From Verrucomicrobiota bacterium (GTDB lineage Bacteria; Verrucomicrobiota; Verrucomicrobiia; Limisphaerales; JACDHS01): a stretch of 64,000 nucleotides of DNA. Where the stretch lies: the NCBI GenBank assembly GCA_013820875.1, contig JACDHS010000001.1, positions 23,154 through 87,153 of the forward strand, written 5' to 3'. Shown here in pieces: positions 51,619 through 61,860 of the stretch. Below the pieces are notes generated by a model. It had not been told where the DNA came from, did not search any database, and was given only the letters and a program-made list of their open reading frames with translations. A program made the position numbers and the translations under genes. Numbering within the stretch: the first letter of the stretch is position 1; every line of letters begins with the position of its first letter.

Positions 51619-52765
51619 ATGTTCGAAATTATTAAGACCCAAATTGAAGCCGCTTCCGACAAGACTGCCCATTTGCGGAGGTTTCTTTGACGTCTCCAGC
51701 GCGCAAAAAAGACTAGGTGAACTCGACGCCCAAATGGGGCGTGATGATTTCTGGAATAATCGAGAGCTGTCACAGAAGCTGATCGACGAAGCAAATTCTC
51801 TCCGCAGGAAGATTGACCCGTTGTTGAAGGCTGAAAAGCTGGTCGAAGATTTCAAGGTGATGATCGAGTTGGGAGAGACCGAACCGCCTGCTTCTCAAAA
51901 TGAAATTGAGGCGGAGGTTCAACGCGATCTGGATAAATTCTTTCGCGAGATCGAAGCGACTGAGTTGCGAGTTTTTCTCACCGGCCCACATGACAAGAAC
52001 AACGCCATCCTCAGCATCAACGCCGGAGCCGGCGGAACGGAATCGTGCGATTGGGCAAACATGCTTCTGCGCATGTATCAGCGCTGGTGTGAATCACGCG
52101 GATGGGAAGTGGAAATGACGGACATTCTGCAGGGTGAAACCGCGGGGATAAAGAGTGCCACGCTCTTCATCAAAGGTGAAAATGCTTACGGCTACTGCAA
52201 AGCCGAACGCGGGGTGCATCGCCTCGTGCGCATTTCACCATTTGATTCCAACAAACGGCGCCACACCAGTTTCGCCAGCGTGGATGCTATCGCTGAGATC
52301 GAACAGACCAGTTCTGAGATGAACATTCCGCCAACTGAGTTTCACGTGGATACATTTCGCTCGGGTGGTAAAGGCGGACAGAACGTGAACAAAGTGGAAA
52401 CGGCTGTTCGTATTACACACATTCCCACAGGATTGGTGGTCGCTTCGCAGGCGCAGCGTTCGCAACATCAGAATCGCGCCACGGCGATGACTCTCTTGCT
52501 CTCCCGTATTTACGCTCAGCGTGTGGATGCGCAAAAAGCGGATATGGAACGTTTCTATGGCGAGAAGGGAAGTGTGTCGTGGGGAAACCAGATTCGAAGC
52601 TATGTGTTCCAACCGTATCGCATGGTGAAAGATCTCCGCACCGGCGTTGAAACCAGCGATGTGCAGGGCGTGATGGATGGCGATCTCGATAAATTCGTGA
52701 ATGCCTGGCTCCGCGCCGGTTGTCCGATGAAACGGATGGCAAACGTGCAGGATGTCGAAGATTAA
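51619..52765 (+). CDS. prfB: Peptide chain release factor 2 with programmed +1 frameshift
   Basis: Zero frame ATG 51619: MFEIIKTQIEAASDKTAHLRRFL then CTT-TGA-C (TGA 51688-51690) preceded by GGAGG. The +1 frame continues DVSSAQKRLGELD...SGGKGGQNVNKVETAVRITH (GGQ motif). Confidence 0.93.
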
Positions 52766-52771
52766 GGGACC

Positions 52772-53578
52772 ATGAACATTCTCGATACCATCGTTGAGCA
52801 GAAGAAGATTGAAATCGCCGCGTTGCCGGAACGCATTCTGGCTGCCGGTGATCTGCACGATGCCATGCTCGAACGAAATGAATCGCGCGATTTCACCGCG
52901 GCGTTGCGCAATCCGCGCCGTGGTTCGGTTGCGCTGATTGCTGAAGTTAAAAAAGCTTCTCCGTCCGCGGGAATTATCTGCAAAGATTTCGATCCCATCC
53001 GTATCGCCAGGGAATATGAAGCGGCTGGCGCGAGTTGTTTATCGGTTTTGACGGACGAGAAGTTTTTTCAAGGCTCTCTCGAATATCTTCGTGAGATTCG
53101 GAAGAATGTAAAAATCCCTCTGCTCCGCAAAGATTTCATCATCAATGAACGGCAGATTCTTGAGGCTATTGAGTGGGGAGCCGATGCCATCCTTCTGATC
53201 GTCGCGATACTTTCCGATGAACAGTTGAAGCGCTTCCATTCGTTGGCGCGTGAAGCGGGTCTTTCGGTGCTGGTGGAGGTTCATGATGAAGCTGAACTTC
53301 ACCGAGCCCTCGCAATTGATGCCGAATTGATCGGGGTGAACAATCGTGATCTGAAGAGTTTCACAGTGGATCTTGCCACGACCGAACGGCTTGCTGATAA
53401 AATGAAAGTGTCCGATCCGTCCGCCCTGCAGAAGAAATTGTTGGTGGCGGAAAGCGGCATTCACACCCGCGCCGATGTGGAACGTCTCGAACGTTGCGGC
53501 TCACGCGCCATCCTGGTCGGAGAATCGATTGTCAAACACGGCAACATCGCGCAGAAGATTGCTGAACTCCTTGGTTAG
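52772..53578 (+). CDS. trpC: Indole-3-glycerol phosphate synthase
   Basis: LIAEVKKASPSAGIICKDFDPIRIAREYEAAGASCLSVLTDEKFFQGS; GVNNRDLKSFTVDL; LVAESGIHTRADVERL. Confidence 0.95.
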   Translation: MNILDTIVEQKKIEIAALPERILAAGDLHDAMLERNESRDFTAALRNPRRGSVALIAEVKKASPSAGIICKDFDPIRIAREYEAAGASCLSVLTDEKFFQGSLEYLREIRKNVKIPLLRKDFIINERQILEAIEWGADAILLIVAILSDEQLKRFHSLAREAGLSVLVEVHDEAELHRALAIDAELIGVNNRDLKSFTVDLATTERLADKMKVSDPSALQKKLLVAESGIHTRADVERLERCGSRAILVGESIVKHGNIAQKIAELLG

Positions 53579-53651
53579 TTGCGAGTCGCCAAAGGGCAGG
53601 GGACCGTTTACCGGTTTGACATCCATAACGAAGTTTCCAATTGAACATCAC

Positions 53652-54059
53652 ATGTCCTCGTTAAAACAATTCAAACACATGGAAAAAGCTGCCGCTCATC
53701 AGCGGCAGGTCATCACGGATTTGAACGCATTGGTCAAAGACATCGAACGTTGTGAAGCGTCGATCACCGACCTGCAAACGGAATTGGAACGGGTGAACGC
53801 CACACACAAAGATCGCAAGACCACGCGTGACGATATCGCCTACCTGGAGGATTTGTTGAAGTGCGCCAATAAGAAATTGACCTGGGAGAAACACATGGCG
53901 AGCTTGCAGAAACGGACTCCAGCGATTCTCGAAACGATGACGAAGTTGATCAATGATCCGCAAGCGCCGCCCGATGATCAAACCCGCGCCCAAATGCTCC
54001 TTGGCCTGCAGGCTATTCAGTCAGCCATGGAACGTTTGCAAAACGTAAAGGTGGGCTAA
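53652..54059 (+). CDS. Small coiled-coil hypothetical protein
   Basis: ORF from ATG 53652: MSSLKQFKHMEKAAAHQRQVITDLNALVKDIERCEASITDLQTELERVNATHKDRK. Confidence 0.55.
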   Translation: MSSLKQFKHMEKAAAHQRQVITDLNALVKDIERCEASITDLQTELERVNATHKDRKTTRDDIAYLEDLLKCANKKLTWEKHMASLQKRTPAILETMTKLINDPQAPPDDQTRAQMLLGLQAIQSAMERLQNVKVG

Positions 54060-54165
54060 AAATTCACTCATGAAGCAGAGCAGGGGAGACACCGGTCAAA
54101 ATTCCACTTTTATTTGCACCGTTCAACGTTATCTTCTCGCCACAAGTTTATAGATTGTTTGACGA

Positions 54166-55956
54166 ATGGACGCCGCCCACATCCGAAATTTCAGTATTAT
54201 CGCTCACATTGACCATGGAAAGACTACTCTTTCTGACCGGTTACTCAACATGACCGGAACTATCGCTGATCGCGATATGTCACATCAAATGCTCGATGCA
54301 ATGGATCTGGAAAAAGAGCGGGGGATCACCATCAAGGCGCATCCGGTCACGATGTATTACACGGCGAAGAACGGGGAACGTTACGAGCTGAACCTGATTG
54401 ATACTCCGGGACACGTTGATTTTTCCTACGAAGTTTCCCGCAGTTTGAGCGCTTGCGAAGGCGCTTTACTGATCATCGATGCTGCCCAGGGTGTCGAAGC
54501 GCAGACCGTCGCGAATGTGCATCTCGCGATGAAGCAGGAACTCACGATCATTCCTGTCATCAATAAGATTGATCTGCCACACGCCAACGTGGAAATGACG
54601 AAGCAGCAACTGGAAGACATTCTGGCCATCCCGAGCGATACAGCAATTGCTGCCAGTGCCAAGGCTGGAATCGGAATCGAGGAAATTTTGGAAGCAATTG
54701 TCGAACGCATTCCGCCGCCGAAACCGACTGGCGCCAAGTCTCTGCAGGCGCTCGCGTTCGATTCTTACTTTGACACCTACAAAGGTGTCGTGACGCATGT
54801 GCGTGTTTTCAATGGTGAATTGAAAGCTGGCATGCAGGTCAAATTGCTTCACTCCGGCAAAACCGTTGAAGTAAAAGAAGTGGGCAGTTTCAATCCCAAG
54901 CCTTACGTCCGCGATAAGCTGGAAGTCGGTGAAACCGGATATATCACCGCCAACATCAAGAGCCCACTGGAGACCAAGATGGGCGACACCATCACGGATT
55001 CGCGCAATCCATCCGAACCGCTCCCTGGCTTCCAGGAAATTCATCCGATGGTGTTCAGCGGTATTTATCCGATCAATACCGCCGACTATGAGCACTTAAA
55101 GGCGAACCTTGCGAAGTTGCAGTTAAATGACTCTGCGTTCGTGTTTCAAAGCGAAAGTTCAGTTGCATTGGGCTTTGGTTTTCGCTGCGGTTTCCTTGGA
55201 TTATTGCACCTTGAAATTGTGCAGGAACGTCTCCGTCGCGAATACAACATGGACATCATCGCGACCTATCCGAGCGTGGTTTATCGCGTCACGATGACCG
55301 ATGGCACAGTGAAGGAAGTTGATAATCCAGCCTATTTGCCGGAAGTGAATTACATCACCAAAATCGAAGAGCCGATGGTCAAGGCCTTCGTGATTTGTCC
55401 AAACGAATACATCGGCGACATGATGGCGTTGATCTCCGAAAAACGCGGCATGGTGGATCACACGGAAACTTTGGATACACGGCGCGTGATGCTGACGAGT
55501 TTGCTGCCGTTGAATGAAATTTTGATCGATTTCCATGATCGCATTAAGAGCACCACACGCGGGTTTGGTTCGATGGATTACGAACATGGTGATTACGCGG
55601 AATCTGACATGGTTAAATTGGATATTTTAGTAAACGCCGAGTCCGTGGATGCTTTTTCGTGCATTGTGCATAAATCCAAAGCTGAATTCCGCGGGCGTGC
55701 TTTGGCTGCAAAGTTGAAGGAAGTCATTCCGCCGCAACAATACCAGGTAGCTATTCAGGCAGCCATCGGCGGTAAAATCGTTGCTCGCGAAACCATCGGC
55801 GCCATGCGCAAGGATGTCACTGCGAAATGTTACGGCGGCGATATTTCACGTAAGCGCAAACTTCTGGAAAAACAAAAAGAAGGAAAAAAACGTATGAAAT
55901 CTTTTGGCACTGTGAACATTCCCCAGGAAGCATTTATCGAAGTTTTGAAAGCTTGA
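54166..55956 (+). CDS. lepA: Elongation factor 4
   Basis: IRNFSIIAHIDHGKTTLSDRLL; DTPGHVDFSYEVSRSL; LGFGFRCGFLGLLHLEIVQERLRREYNMDIIATYPSVVY. Confidence 0.97.
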   Translation: MDAAHIRNFSIIAHIDHGKTTLSDRLLNMTGTIADRDMSHQMLDAMDLEKERGITIKAHPVTMYYTAKNGERYELNLIDTPGHVDFSYEVSRSLSACEGALLIIDAAQGVEAQTVANVHLAMKQELTIIPVINKIDLPHANVEMTKQQLEDILAIPSDTAIAASAKAGIGIEEILEAIVERIPPPKPTGAKSLQALAFDSYFDTYKGVVTHVRVFNGELKAGMQVKLLHSGKTVEVKEVGSFNPKPYVRDKLEVGETGYITANIKSPLETKMGDTITDSRNPSEPLPGFQEIHPMVFSGIYPINTADYEHLKANLAKLQLNDSAFVFQSESSVALGFGFRCGFLGLLHLEIVQERLRREYNMDIIATYPSVVYRVTMTDGTVKEVDNPAYLPEVNYITKIEEPMVKAFVICPNEYIGDMMALISEKRGMVDHTETLDTRRVMLTSLLPLNEILIDFHDRIKSTTRGFGSMDYEHGDYAESDMVKLDILVNAESVDAFSCIVHKSKAEFRGRALAAKLKEVIPPQQYQVAIQAAIGGKIVARETIGAMRKDVTAKCYGGDISRKRKLLEKQKEGKKRMKSFGTVNIPQEAFIEVLKA

Positions 55957-55998
55957 TAAATATTCAGGGACTCTCTTGAAGGCGTTCTCACAAACATT

Positions 55999-57156
55999 AT
56001 GACCCTAAGGTGGTTTTTATCAGGACAGATTCGCGAAGCAACCGAAGCTTACAAGCAGGTTCGCCGAATGTTGAACGCGCAACGCGATTTACTTTCGCCA
56101 ATTGCAATCGATGCCGTGAATTCATCACTGGCGGATACGAAACGGATCATCGATTCCGACGCCGACAAACCTGCAGTCAAAAAGCAGGTCGAAGAACTTG
56201 AGAAAACGGCCAACAAATATTTAAGGCCTTACCCGAGTTCCGGTTGGCGCGAGAATGTCGAAGTCTTTCTCGTCGCAATTGCAGTGGCCATGGCCATCCG
56301 CACATTTTTTGTGCAACCGTTTAAGATTCCCACAGGCTCTATGCAACCGACGCTTTACGGCGTCACCACGGAGAATTTCCGCAACGATCCCACTGTTAAG
56401 TTTCCGACTGGTTGGAATAAATTTGTGGACGCAGTTGTCCGCGGAACATTTTATCACCACAAAGTGGCTGAAGAAGATTTCGAGTTGCTTGATGTCCGTC
56501 ATAAACCGGTTGCCCGATTCATCAACAAGCACGACCTGATTGTCAGGACAGCTTCCGGTGCTTCAAAGGCCATTCCAGTGTGGTTTTCGCCTGACGAACG
56601 TTTCGCCAATGCTGACTGGGCAAACCTGCGTCCCGGCATGGTTTTCCGCAAAGGTGACGATATTTTCAAATTGAAGGAAGTTACCGGCGATCATCTATTC
56701 GTGGATCGGTTGACGTATAACTTTCGACGACCAGAGCGCGGAGAAATCGTTGTGTTTGCCACGAAAGGCATCCAGGGCATTCCAGACCAGAACCAGTTTT
56801 ACATCAAACGCCTGGTGGGACTGAGCGGTGAAACGATCAAACTTGGCCCCGATCGTCACGCGGTGATCAATGGCGAGCGTTTGGACGCCTCGACCCCGCG
56901 ATTTGAGAATCTTTACAGTTTTGATCCGGATACGCCTCCGGAATCCGATAAGTATTCTGGACATTTTTTCCCGCAAGATGTGGAATACGACATTCGCCCC
57001 GGTTACTACTTTGCGATGGGCGATAACACGATGAATAGTTTGGATTCACGCGCATGGGGAGATTTTCCTCGCGAAAATGTGATCGGTAAATCATTCTTTG
57101 TGTATTGGCCGATTGCAAACCGGGGCGAAAGCCGTTTCGGCCTCGGATACCGCTAA
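55999..57156 (+). CDS. lepB: Signal peptidase I
   Basis: FKIPTGSMQPTLYG (catalytic Ser); FYIKRLVGLSGETI (catalytic Lys); YYFAMGDNTMNSLDSRAWG. Confidence 0.93.
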   Translation: MTLRWFLSGQIREATEAYKQVRRMLNAQRDLLSPIAIDAVNSSLADTKRIIDSDADKPAVKKQVEELEKTANKYLRPYPSSGWRENVEVFLVAIAVAMAIRTFFVQPFKIPTGSMQPTLYGVTTENFRNDPTVKFPTGWNKFVDAVVRGTFYHHKVAEEDFELLDVRHKPVARFINKHDLIVRTASGASKAIPVWFSPDERFANADWANLRPGMVFRKGDDIFKLKEVTGDHLFVDRLTYNFRRPERGEIVVFATKGIQGIPDQNQFYIKRLVGLSGETIKLGPDRHAVINGERLDASTPRFENLYSFDPDTPPESDKYSGHFFPQDVEYDIRPGYYFAMGDNTMNSLDSRAWGDFPRENVIGKSFFVYWPIANRGESRFGLGYR

Positions 57157-57536
57157 AGCAGATCGCTCTTCAAGCACCCTCCCCAGCTATGCGCACAATG
57201 TTTGTTATACTTAAAGAAGTCGTTCGATTAAAACAACCGTTTTGACGCATCGGTAATCTAGTGTCGCGCCTGGACAAAAGGTCGGAACGCGATGGTTGTC
57301 GGAAAAATCCACCGTGTTGGATCTAATCCAATGTGGTCGTGATTGATGGCGGATTTCCCGGAAATCGGTAGTTCAACCAAAGGTCGGGTTGTCTTGCACC
57401 TTTTGTTTTGCCTTCGCTGATAAGTCTTCGTTTATCCTACGATAGCCTTTAACCAACGGACCGCGAATTTACCGAATTTGGCGCTTTTGCCATTTCGAGC
57501 GGGTCTCTGCACCGTGGAAAGTGGTTGTCAGCCTGG

Positions 57537-57650
57537 GGCGCTCACGGAGTGACACGCCCTACCCTTTTACGGTCTGAAATCCACAGCTTGCCCGTGGCAG
57601 TTACAATTTGCCCGAAAATGCATGGTAGGGCGTGTCACTCCGTGCGCGCC
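57537..57650. repeat. Intergenic inverted-repeat element
   Basis: GGCGCTCACGGAGTGACACGCCCTACC (57537-57563) and GGTAGGGCGTGTCACTCCGTGCGCGCC (57624-57650); only one or two mismatches over 27 bp. Confidence 0.85.
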
Positions 57651-57714
57651 GTGGGATTTTAAGACAAACATGTGCGCAGGAGTTTAGGCGCTCGCAGTGA
57701 TAAATGCCCCCCAA

Positions 57715-58620
57715 TCAATTCTCCCACGCGTTGATTGGATAAGTCGTGATGTTGGTGTGGAATCTGTAATCGGCAGTGTTTCCGCTGCCCGCGATACCAG
57801 CCCCACTAGGAGGCGGCCCGTTATAGCTCATAGTCACCGCATCTCTCAACTTGTAGATTTCAGCCCGGCCATCGGCGAAATTCATCGTGTATCCAAAATT
57901 ATGACGTCGAGCAGGAAGGTTGACGAACCCGCGCCCGTCCATAAATGTCACAAAATATGAATCATCCAGAGTGATTGCATCTTCATCAATCATTACCCAT
58001 GTCGCTGCCGGGCGAAACACTTGCTCTTGCTTGGTAAACAACCTGGGTCCAGCACCAACGATACCACCATTCATCCAGTTATTCATCGAGTAGCTTCTTA
58101 AAATAGGGTTGTATCCTTCCGTGCCGTTGACCATTCGCTTGTCACTGGCACATTTCAAGAGTTCAACATTGTTATAATATTTATAAAACACAGTTTTAGA
58201 AAGACCGATGGGATTCGTACTGCTATGCAACGGCAACGGGCCATACGAAGATAAAGTGCCGCTCCCGGCATATCCCGGTGCCCAGGAATACGGGTTCGCA
58301 ACGCCCGCAATCCTCGACCCAAATGGACTCATCGCCCAAGGGTGACACTCAATCAACTGTCCTCGCGAATCGCTGGAATACATCGCCCATGAGGCTCCCA
58401 GTTGTCGAAGGTTGTTGAGACATTGAGCCGCGGGCGCATTCGTTCCTGCTCGTCCCAGCGCCGGAAGAATCATCACGGCCACCAGTGCAAGCAGGGCAAC
58501 CGTCACCACTAGATCGACGAATGTGAATGCACCCACTTGCGGCGATGTTCCAGTCCTGGAGCGACGTTTGGGTCGTAACGGCCCAGTTTGGTTTAAACGA
58601 TCAATGACTTTCAAGTTCAT
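57715..58620 (-). CDS. Prepilin-like protein (H-X9-DG/DUF1559 class)
   Basis: GAFTFVDLVVTVALLALVAVMILPALGRAG prepilin-like helix; RRHNFGYTMNFADGRAEIYKLRD near the C-terminus. Confidence 0.7.
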   Translation of the reverse strand: MNLKVIDRLNQTGPLRPKRRSRTGTSPQVGAFTFVDLVVTVALLALVAVMILPALGRAGTNAPAAQCLNNLRQLGASWAMYSSDSRGQLIECHPWAMSPFGSRIAGVANPYSWAPGYAGSGTLSSYGPLPLHSSTNPIGLSKTVFYKYYNNVELLKCASDKRMVNGTEGYNPILRSYSMNNWMNGGIVGAGPRLFTKQEQVFRPAATWVMIDEDAITLDDSYFVTFMDGRGFVNLPARRHNFGYTMNFADGRAEIYKLRDAVTMSYNGPPPSGAGIAGSGNTADYRFHTNITTYPINAWEN

Positions 58621-58632
58621 GAGATAAATTCT

Positions 58633-61593
58633 TTAAAATGCCAACACACGGTAAATTTTTTGATCGTTTGCAGGAGAAGCATCCTCGATGAATGCGTGGG
58701 AACCGGACACCACGATGTCACCATTCAGAACCTGCCAGATCGCATCATCCAGGCTGTTTTTGAATTGTACCTGGTAGTTTTCTCCCGGCATAACAGTCCA
58801 CGAAATCGTCGGCCCATCACCACCAGTGCCCGGCGTTATCGTGGCGTAAAGAAAAGCAAATCCGAACACGTCGGTTCCGCGATTGAAATCGGTTGTGCTC
58901 AAGCCAGAGGCCGAACTGGCAAACACTAGAGAACGCCCATCGCCGCTAAAGACCGGAGGGAGTAACCAGTTGTTGCCACCGGAACTGAGAAGCTTGTTCG
59001 TCCCGGCGAGTCGATCATACAGAATAATGTTTGGCCAAAGATTACTGACACCGGGAATAATGTTTGACGCAGTGCTGCGATAAGCGACAAACCGGCCATC
59101 AAAGCTGATCGCAGGAACGTCCGAAGCTGCATCCCCTGCCTCGGATGTATCGTGGCTTCTGCTGATGTGGGTTTTTGTTCCTGCCTGGAGATCAAACAAG
59201 AAGGTATCGAATGTCCCGTTGGTATCGTTCACCACAGATTGCATGTTCGTGGTCGCAAAGGTTAAAAACTGGCCGTCGCCGCTGAAGCGTAGTCCGGTTT
59301 GGATAGGGCGAGTTATCGGACCGACCAACCAATTGCTGCCAGTGCGCCAGTTCAATGCGTTTAGCTGGCTGTTCCGGACATACGCCAGGTAATCGCCATC
59401 AGGACTGATCGCGACCCTAACATTTTCAAGATTGAAGTTCGTGTAAACCCGGGCAGAAGCTTCGGAATCCCAGATGTAAAGAAGGTTGCCACTGCCAATG
59501 TTTCCAATGAACGCAACATACTTCCCGTCCGGTGTCATTGACGCATCCGACACCCCAGCCGTGGTGAGCGCCACGGTTGTGGAGCTTTCCAGAACACGTA
59601 AGAACAGGTTGGTCCCAGACTGGATAGTCGCAAGGTTCGATGCCCTGCTGCGGAAAAGTAGATGCCGGGCATCGGCGCTGATCTGTGGCCCAAAAGAATC
59701 ATTGTTGCCCCCTGAAGTGCCGATCGTCGAAACACTGGCAAGAGCAACGCCCGGAGACTGCATATCGCGAACAAAGACATTCCATACTTTGTCGGCGCCT
59801 TTGGGAGCCAGGTCACTGGCCGTGCTGACGAAAGCCACATAACGGCCATCGCCACTGATGGAAGGGTCGAGACACATTCCATTCGCGCTGAAACCATTGG
59901 TATTGACGCTGACCAAAGTTGTAGCGCCATCGAACGTGTCCCGAACGAAAATGTCGCGTTTGCCGTTCGCATCATTCCCCACAAGGTCATCAGCACTGCT
60001 GTCAAAGGCGATGTAGCGTCCGGACGAACTGACCGACGGTGCCGACATAATGCTTGATCCCGCTCCCGCAAAAGACGGTAACTGCGGGCTGCTGGCGGAG
60101 ATTAATTCCGTTGTGCCGTTCACCACATCGCGCAGGAAGACGTCGTAGGCGCGATTGTTATCGCCGGCAACAAAACCACCATCGAAAGCTTCAAAGGCAA
60201 CGAACCGACCACCTTCACTTATTTGCGGAATTCCAGTGGGAATCACTTCTGAACCTGTTCCATTGGTATCCACGTTGATGAGAGTGGTTGTTTCCAACAA
60301 GATGTCTCGACGATAGACGTGATACAGACCGGAAAGCACATTTGTCACAAGTCCCGGAGCGCTGCTGACAAAGCTGACGAATCGGCCAGTCGCATCGATT
60401 GTCGGCCAGTCACAGGTTGAATCAACTGGAACGACACCGTTTGTATCGCCACTGACGAGCGTCGTCGTGGCAGTGTCGGCGTCCCAAACCTGAATGTAAG
60501 TATTGACGCAGCTCCCTGCCCCAGCGTTCGCGATGAAAGCGATAAATCGGCCATCTGGAGTCATGCTCAAATTACGAACGAAGGCAGGAGACGTGTTGGG
60601 CACGCAGATATTGGTATGAATCAAATCGGTCAACCCCGTTTCTCTGTCATAGCGTAGGATGGTTTTCGTTCCCGGGTTTCCTCTCACTTGAAAGGCAACG
60701 AACCGTCCATTCGCGCTGATGACATGGTTAAAGGAAAAGGCATTCGTGCTAAGCATCGAGGCATCAGTGCTTGCAAAAATCGTTGTGCCTTCAAGAAGAT
60801 CGCGCAAATAAATTTCCCCGGAGGTGCCCACATCCGCAACGAGATTAGTGGCTGTGCTATGGAACGCCACGAACCGCCCATCATCGCTGATCTGCGGCAT
60901 CTCCGACGCACTTGCCACAGTCACCGACATCGCTCCCGGACTCGCGAGAACAGTGGTATTCAGCTCCAGATCACGAACGAACACATCTGGAATGCCGTTG
61001 GTATCGTCCCAAACCAAGTTGTCGGCCGCACTGACAAACGCCACGTAACGCCCATCGGGAGTGAATACCGCGTCCCAGGAAGCACCATTGGCGTTGCCTC
61101 CGTTGGTGCTGACACTCACGCAGACTGTGACTTCGTTAGTCAGATTGCGAACGAAAATGTCTTTTACATTATTGGTATCATTCAAAATCAGGTCGCTGGC
61201 GCTGCTTTCGAAAAGTGCGAAATGGCCATTGGTGGAAATCCCCGCAGCAATTGAGTTCGCGTTCCCGCCGCCAGTGCCATTTATGTTCGCGCTGATCAGA
61301 GAAGTCGTCCCGTTCGTTGAATCTCGCACGAACACATTCAGTGCCCCTTGGGAAGAAACCACAGCGGCTGTGTTGTTCGTGGTAAGACAGAGATTTTCGG
61401 CTGCGCTGGTGAAAAGGACAACCCGTCCATCGGGCGTCAGGATGGGTGAGTAGGAATCCGAACCTCCGGCGGCAGAGGGTTGCCGCGATTCATCCGACGC
61501 CGTGAGTAGATGAAATGAGTCTGCGAAAGCAGACTGGCAAAGAAAAAGGAAAGTCAGAATCAACGACCATTTATTTCGAAGATGGATTCTCAT
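58633..61593 (-). CDS. Secreted WD40/PD40-like beta-propeller repeat protein
   Basis: Recurrent ISxDGRYVAFxSxASDLVxxDxNGxxDVFVRDxxxxxTxLVS units; MRIHLRNKWSLILTFLFLCQSAFAD signal peptide at 61593. Confidence 0.8.
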   Translation of the reverse strand: MRIHLRNKWSLILTFLFLCQSAFADSFHLLTASDESRQPSAAGGSDSYSPILTPDGRVVLFTSAAENLCLTTNNTAAVVSSQGALNVFVRDSTNGTTSLISANINGTGGGNANSIAAGISTNGHFALFESSASDLILNDTNNVKDIFVRNLTNEVTVCVSVSTNGGNANGASWDAVFTPDGRYVAFVSAADNLVWDDTNGIPDVFVRDLELNTTVLASPGAMSVTVASASEMPQISDDGRFVAFHSTATNLVADVGTSGEIYLRDLLEGTTIFASTDASMLSTNAFSFNHVISANGRFVAFQVRGNPGTKTILRYDRETGLTDLIHTNICVPNTSPAFVRNLSMTPDGRFIAFIANAGAGSCVNTYIQVWDADTATTTLVSGDTNGVVPVDSTCDWPTIDATGRFVSFVSSAPGLVTNVLSGLYHVYRRDILLETTTLINVDTNGTGSEVIPTGIPQISEGGRFVAFEAFDGGFVAGDNNRAYDVFLRDVVNGTTELISASSPQLPSFAGAGSSIMSAPSVSSSGRYIAFDSSADDLVGNDANGKRDIFVRDTFDGATTLVSVNTNGFSANGMCLDPSISGDGRYVAFVSTASDLAPKGADKVWNVFVRDMQSPGVALASVSTIGTSGGNNDSFGPQISADARHLLFRSRASNLATIQSGTNLFLRVLESSTTVALTTAGVSDASMTPDGKYVAFIGNIGSGNLLYIWDSEASARVYTNFNLENVRVAISPDGDYLAYVRNSQLNALNWRTGSNWLVGPITRPIQTGLRFSGDGQFLTFATTNMQSVVNDTNGTFDTFLFDLQAGTKTHISRSHDTSEAGDAASDVPAISFDGRFVAYRSTASNIIPGVSNLWPNIILYDRLAGTNKLLSSGGNNWLLPPVFSGDGRSLVFASSASGLSTTDFNRGTDVFGFAFLYATITPGTGGDGPTISWTVMPGENYQVQFKNSLDDAIWQVLNGDIVVSGSHAFIEDASPANDQKIYRVLAF

Positions 61594-61860
61594 GAGGAAC
61601 GATTTCACCCAGTGTATTCCAGTGGACATCTGGAGTGAGCTTCCCAAATTCAAAACCATCCGTCAATGATGTGAGCGCAGAAGTACAGGGCATTGCTTGG
61701 GATTCAGTATTCAGTGCACCGTCGGCCGTTCCTGCTGAAAACCGAAGTTTTCGTAATGGTCATCATTCTCGTGAGACGTTCTTTTTCAGGCTGACGGAGA
61801 GCACATTTTTTGTGAGAGAGACTTTTTTTCATAGGCTCCCGTGGAGGGTTTGCGCACCGG

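Noticed and set aside
61600-61660. Possible eighth palindromic site upstream of the 58633..61593 gene (TCACTCCAGATGTCC...AATACACT)
   Set aside because: Only one half-site matches; the second arm is absent and the spacing cannot be aligned.
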